Positions 58,751 to 64,000 of a DNA stretch of 64,000 nt are shown one piece after another (the stretch's first letter is position 1; every line of letters starts with the position of its first letter). The position numbers were made by a program, and so were the translations under genes. Location of the stretch: assembly GCA_963576565.1 (NCBI GenBank), contig OY755042.1, positions 6,844,372 to 6,908,371 of the forward strand, given 5' to 3'. The notes under the pieces were generated by a model, which made no database searches, was not told the DNA's origin, and saw only the letters and a list, made by a program, of their open reading frames with translations. This stretch comes from Aspidapion aeneum. Its lineage: Eukaryota > Arthropoda > Insecta > Coleoptera > Brentidae.

Positions 58751-59634
58751 GTAAAAAAAATTGTCTTAGATCAAAGCAAATTGCTTTGAAGTAAAATAAT
58801 TTGTACTTTTCTATTCACCAAGATAATATTTTCTTGACATAGTACAAAAAATGTCTTGCCTTTTATTTTAATGTGAAACAGAATTTTTTTTTATTATAAA
58901 TTGGAACTGAATTATTCTAAGGCGCCGTTTTTTCTGGAAGTAAAATATTACTTATATGAAGTCAATTTGCTTTGTTAAATGGAGTATACTGAATGAAAAC
59001 AATTAAAGAAGAAAAATAAAGTTTCATTTCAAGATTAAGCGCTGCGTTGAACTAAAAAGAAATATTTTAATTCAAAACAAATTGTTTTAAAGTAAAACAA
59101 TTTATTCAAGAAAAGAACGTGTTTTCATTCTAGATAAAAATTTTTACCGTGCAGACTCCTGGAAATCCCAAAATGGTTATTATGATTAGCGTGGCACCTG
59201 CCAGTTTTTTGTGATATTTTTTTTGTGGCTTTTTGAAATGACAGAACTTTATCTACTTTATTTATTATTTAAGTAAATTGTTAATTCATCATTACGTTTT
59301 TAGTTTGACCGGTACTACACGCAAGTCAAGGTGAAAGTTTGTTAATGCTTCTTGCTGATGACCGAGAAAGAAAATTAAACAGTGGTACTGTAAGGTTAGC
59401 GATCGCGGAACGAGTTAGATAAACGAGTACTGCTAGGTAATAAAAAATTTTGGACGTTTCGTTAAGTTTTTCAAGTGAAAAGAAGCCTTTCAAGGAGTAC
59501 CACTTGTCAGGTAAGATTAGCTACCATCGCTGCTACAGTGCTGCCCCTAAAACACGTAGTATTCGCAGTTGGTGCAGTGTAAATATTTAGATGGTACGTA
59601 TTTTATTCGGTTATTTTTGTTTCAGAAAAACTAA
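58751..59634. other. No gene; possible non-coding exon near 59340-59510
   Basis: GGAGTACCACTTGTCAG|GTAAGATT at 59493-59516 is a good donor after less AT-rich DNA, but no coding frame supports an exon. Confidence 0.25.
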
Positions 59635-60008
59635 ATCATAACAAAAACATTTCATGTAAAAAAAAGCCAAATACGCGAAAATGGCATTCCGTAAAAAGAA
59701 TTGAGATAAAAGTAAAGCCAAGTTTTCCAATACAAATTTCAAAATGAAAGCTTCTTACTAGTTTGGAAATGTTTTTTTAAACTTTGCTATTACAACCAAA
59801 CTTCTTTATGTTCAATTTAGCACTGTGCCTAAGAGTCATTTACAGCCGTAATAGCCAAGTTTAGAAAAATATTTCCAAACTAGTAAGAACCTTTCATTTT
59901 GAAATTTGTATTGGAAAACTTGGCTTTACTTTTATCTCAATTCTTTTTACGGAATGCCATTTTCGCGTACTTGGCTTTTTTTTACATGAAATGTTTTTGT
60001 TATGATTT
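59635..60008. mobile_element. Foldback/MITE, copy A
   Basis: AATCATAACAAAAACATTTC...GAAATGTTTTTGTTATGATT with pairing through GGCATTCCGTAAAAAGAATT. The flank 60009-60330 is shared with 63551-63760, so the full repeat extends rightward. Confidence 0.88.
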
Positions 60009-62128
60009 CACTTCTTTTTTAAAGGAATTGGATAATACTTAATTTTTAAAGTAGTAAAATATGCGGAATATTGTTCAAAACTTTTGCAATGCCTTACTTA
60101 AATTTTTGAGATTTTTTAATTTTTTTCCATGGTTTTATCGTAGGTCCTATTGGCCTTCCAAAGCTCAGCTCTCTAGCGTTTCTGAAAGTGCACAATGTTA
60201 CTTTTACATAACTTTACATGTATAGGGGAGGGAAATAAATTAAAATTGTCGTGTTTTTAAATTTTGTCCTATAGTTTTATCATAGTTCCTATCAGTCTTT
60301 CATATTTTTTTTTACAAAATTACAAGTTGAGGCTGTCAAAGTAACTTCCAAAAATGTATAAAAAATAATACATTTTTAAAAAAATTAATTTTTGCTTATT
60401 TATTCTTTTAAAAAATATCAATAATATTGTATTATTATGTCTCGCTAAAGACTTGTTTTATCAACAAAAAAAACAAAAAAAAAACATTGCGTTTAATATG
60501 GCATTCATAAAAGTTAATACAAAAATATCACTTTTTCTAAAAATAATTGAACGACTAATTTTTTTTAAATTATTTTTATTTAAATTTATTGCTCTTGTTC
60601 TAATACATGACTTTATCCAATTTCATATATTTGGCGTGTTTTTTTAAAAAGTTATTATCAAAAAAGTTTCAAAAATCGCCAACTTTGATGCTCTGTATCT
60701 CAATAAAGAAAGAGTTTTGACCCATGCATTATAGAAACTTTTTTATCAGACATGACCTCCTTTATCAACTGTTGGCCTATGGCCCCTAAGTTATGGGACG
60801 CCCTGTATAGGGTGATCCCATTAACTTAAGAAAGTTGCTGTCAAAATTTGACATAAGGAAGGACATTTATGAGTACTGGCCTATATTCTAAAAGATAATA
60901 TAGAAATAAATGGATCTACGTAGGGTGTGATACCTTCCTAGCAAGCTAATGCTAAGTGCTACAATTCTAGGTCTACAAGTCTAGATTTTGGTTGAGGTTT
61001 AACATAGTTTTTCCGCGAATGCAACAGTTTTTAATATTTATATAAATTATTCATAAATACCTTGTTATATATGTCATCCTTTTTCATTGTAACAAAGACA
61101 TTATTTCCACACAAAGGTTAAAAATAATATAATATTTTGGTTTAAAAATAGTAGCCATATTTAAACCTCCAAACGTCAGTGTCACTGTCCGCTATATTTT
61201 ACATGTAATTTTTTAGACGAGTTAGCGATGAATAAACCGATGTTCAGTTGTTTTGATGGATGTGTAATTGAAAACGGATTCTAATATATCTTGTGCTTTT
61301 TACAATATTTAAATATTGATACGTATTTAATACGGTAATGCATCTACAGACATAGTTTTAAGTTATTTATATTATTATTTAGCTTTGAAAATTTTTATAT
61401 AACGTTTTTTTATCAATCATGGATTATCTCAATTGTTTTTCGAACTTTAAACCACCTCTCAGGGGTGGTACTACAATTTGAGACTATCTTAACGGAAATC
61501 CTACGACTGCACGGACTAAATTTCCAAAAAATGACTTTCGCAACAAATTTTTTATGTGGTTTCTTTATTTCTAAAGTTAATTTGAATTTATATAAGTTGA
61601 AACTCAATGAGAAATGTTCCGAGAAATGCTTACTATCATATTGCACATTAGGGTGAACCGAATCTTTGCAGTTATTTGAACTGTGAACCCGGTCTAAAAT
61701 GCTAAGTTTTAAGGTCGTAAATACTGGTTTTCAAGTTCAAGTAACGTACGTTAACGTGAGCTTCTACGAATTTTTTATTTATAACACAAATTATTACAAG
61801 TTAGCATTTTTGACATTTTTAATGGTCAAAAACTGTCATTAACATTAATGGATTTCGACCAAAATCTTACCAGCTCGTGACTATGTAGAACCCTATTTTA
61901 CCTGTAAATTTTATGAAAATCGGTTTAGCGGTTTAGGAGCTATCGTGTTACGGACAGACATACACAGACAGACATCACGACGATATTGCTAAGATTGGTC
62001 AAAATACACCCAATTAAAACATTTTCGGCGTGATACTAAAAAAAAAAATTTTTGTCCAAAATAATACCTTCTCTTGCCATTGCTGCCCGCGCACCTATAT
62101 AAACCCCTGAAAAAGGCCACGCAAATAT
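60009..62128. other. No gene; repeat flank and AT-rich DNA
   Basis: 60009-60330 repeats at 63551-63760. 61900-61975 carries the AAAATCGGTTTAGCGGTTTA...ACGGACAGACATACA text common to several repeats here. No coding frame supported. Confidence 0.4.
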
Positions 62129-62461
62129 AATCATAACAAAAACATTTCATGTAAAAAAATACCAAGTACGCGATTCCGTAAAAAGAATTAAGATAAAAGT
62201 AAAGCCAAGTTCTCTATTACAAATTTCAAAATGAAAGGTTCTTACTAGTTTGGAAATGTTTCTTTAAACTTTGCTATTACAGCGAAACTTCTTTACGTTG
62301 AATTCAGCACTACTGTGCCTAAGAGACATTTGCAGCCGTATTAGCCAAGTTTAGAAACACATTTCCAAATTATTTTGAACGTTGTATTAGAGAACTTGGC
62401 TTTACTTTTATCTCAATTCTTTTTACGGAATACCATTTTCGCGTTCTTGGCATTTTTTTAC
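62129..62461. mobile_element. Foldback/MITE, copy B (split by a LINE)
   Basis: Colinear with 59635-60008 up to TTTTTTTACATAA. The remaining tip (AAATGTTTTATTTATGATTT) lies at 63531-63550 beyond the inserted LINE tail. Confidence 0.85.
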
Positions 62462-63530
62462 ATAAATCAAATCAAATCAAATCAAAATTAGCTTTATTAG
62501 TCAGAATACAATAGTATACATTGACAAAGCCTTGCTTATCTAAAGTACAAATATCAAACTAAAAGCTTTAAAACTATGGAGATACATTAATCCCTATCAA
62601 AATAACAATAATAGAAAAACTAAATAAAGTTTAAAAATAAACTTAACTAACATTTGATGTACCTACTTTTAATTGCTAACGCCATAATTTTATTTAAGTT
62701 CAAATACAAAAATTGGCTTTATTAGTCAGTTTACCAAAGTAGACATTGACAAAAGCCTCATTTATCCAATTATAGTCTATTAAACACTAAATAATTATTA
62801 TTGATTTAAAATTATTTAAATAAAAAAAAAGTCAAACAGTCAAACTTAAAACTATATAAAAATCGGTTAAAATAAGAAAAATCTAAAATTTGATTAAAAC
62901 ATAACGACGCCAAAATTTAAATTCAATGAAAATTATTGATTTAAAATTATTTAAATAAAAAAAGTAAGTCAAACTTAAAACTATAGATAAAAATTGGTAA
63001 ACACAATAAAAAGCTAAAACTTGATTAAAACAAAACGACGTCAAAATTTACATTCAATAAAATCAAAACCCCACGATCTGTGTCAGATTTTGTCAGATAA
63101 ACCTAAATATAAAAATAAATAGTTTCAGTCAGCAAATTATTCTTCCAAAGTAAAGTAAGCTTTGCTCGCTAAAAAATCTTTTGTTTTTCTTTTAAATTTC
63201 CCTAGATTTTTTATTTCTCGAAACTCAACTGGCAAATGATTAAAAAGCTTTTTTCCATTGTAGATAAATGAGTTTTTCACCAAAGTTGAGCGAGGTATAG
63301 GAAGATTAAGAGTAAAAGTATTTACGAGTGTTATACTGTCTAGGTAATAATAATTCATGACGATACTTTTTAAACATTAAACATACAGTTTCTAAAATAA
63401 AAATACAACACAAAGTTAAAATTCTATGCCTCAAAAAAAGAGGCCTGCAAGAAACGCGCTTTTTGACTCCACACAAATTCCTTATTGCCCTTTTTTGGAG
63501 GACAAAAACTGAATTTATTAAAAACTTATA
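62462..63530 (-). mobile_element. LINE 3' end with (TTTGA)n tail inserted in a foldback
   Basis: Minus strand: a decayed RT C-terminus (63137-63360), then a long 3'-UTR ending in TTTGATTTGATTTGATTTGA (62465-62485). The UTR has internal duplications: a GGCTTTATTAGTCAG-type segment twice (62490 and 62715) and a 137-bp unit twice (62798-62935 and 62936-63065). Confidence 0.8.
63137..63390 (-). pseudogene. LINE reverse transcriptase extreme C-terminus
   Basis: LNLPIPRSTLVKNSFIYNGK, KLFNHLPVEFREIKNLGKFK, RKTKDFLASKAYFTLEE then a stop. This resembles the C-terminal tail of CR1/L2/jockey-type RTs (SFxYxGxKLxNxLPxExRxxxxxxxFKxxxKxxL). The preceding RQYNTRKYFYS is in another frame, so it is frameshifted; 5'-truncated. 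Confidence 0.75.
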
Positions 63531-63550
63531 AAATGTTTTATTTATGATTT

Positions 63551-64000
63551 CACTCCTTTTTTAAAGGATTTGGATCATATTTAACTTTTAAAGTAGTAAA
63601 ATATGCGGAACATTGTTCGTAACTCCTGCAATGCCTTATTAAAATTTTTGAGGTTTTTAATTTTTTCCTATGGTTTTATCATAATTCCTATCAGCCCTTC
63701 GAAGCTCAGCTCTCTAGCGTTTCTGGAAGTGGACAATGTTAATTTTCCATAACAACATTTACCGGGTGGGCCAAAAAAACCAGACCGGATTTTTTTTATT
63801 ATAACTTTTGAACTATACAATCGATTTTAAGGAGACAAACTGCACTTGACAGAGAATTAATCAGAGTTTTGAATAAGTATATTTTTTTGTAAGCCATCTT
63901 AAAATCCAAAATAATTTATTAAAATCGGTTCAGTAGTAATGAATTTATAAGGAAACAAATGCAGACATGATTGTCAAGCCAATCGTATAATGTGCAAAAC
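63551..64000. other. Repeat flank and unassigned sequence
   Basis: 63551-63760 repeats 60009-60330. GGGTGGGCCAAAAAAACCAG (63765) looks like a repeat terminus that continues out of the window. No gene. Confidence 0.4.

Noticed and set aside
58383..58789. Several 60-106 codon frames on both strands
   Set aside because: All arise from the 157-bp tandem repeat, whose period is not a multiple of three.

Overview
This is AT-rich nuclear DNA from an animal, almost certainly an insect. One spliced host gene has canonical GT/AG introns and an intact mitochondrial carrier product. The rest is dominated by foldback and MITE elements, mariner-, hAT- and PIF/Harbinger-type transposase relics, LINE and Penelope-like fragments, and TTAGG/TTCGG pentamer arrays that recall the arthropod telomere motif. 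Species cannot be fixed from sequence alone.

Layout. 1-8.2 kb: repeat-rich DNA with nested foldback elements (1493-3130), two PIF/Harbinger relics, an 0.8-kb foldback built from AAAATAGCG units, and a tRNA-like gene at 7400-7471. 8.25-22.9 kb (minus strand): a complete four-exon SLC25A34/35-type mitochondrial carrier gene (306 aa), whose large introns hold a LINE fragment, a hairpin-bounded GACA/GTCT foldback, a decayed mariner, one mariner-like element inserted inside another, and a foldback with telomere-like pentamers. 23-34.5 kb: LINE reverse transcriptase relics, hAT MITEs with 8-bp target duplications, a Penelope tail with a hammerhead ribozyme motif, and three tandem copies of a 0.6-0.8 kb unit that each carry an exon-like frame ending at the same GTGAGT donor. 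34.5-38.2 kb: long foldbacks and a 45-bp perfect hairpin with an 8-bp target duplication.

38.3-43.7 kb (plus strand): the most interesting host-like part. Two intronless, cysteine- and lysine-rich genes of unknown family (367 and 433 codons) share a C-terminal motif. The first gets its stop codon and AATAAA signal from the first bases of an inserted repeat. The second carries two layers of in-frame tandem repeats and ends in a transposon-end-like sequence. 44-64 kb: a bounded hAT element, a nested palindrome (46.3-49.6 kb), more foldbacks, an hAT zinc-finger relic, a Penelope GIY-YIG fragment with a second hammerhead, and a LINE tail inserted in a foldback.

Only the carrier and the two cysteine-rich genes (perhaps also the tRNA and the triplicated exon) look like host genes. 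Several foldbacks carry an insertion in one arm while the other arm keeps the empty site, so insertion boundaries can be read inside this one window.
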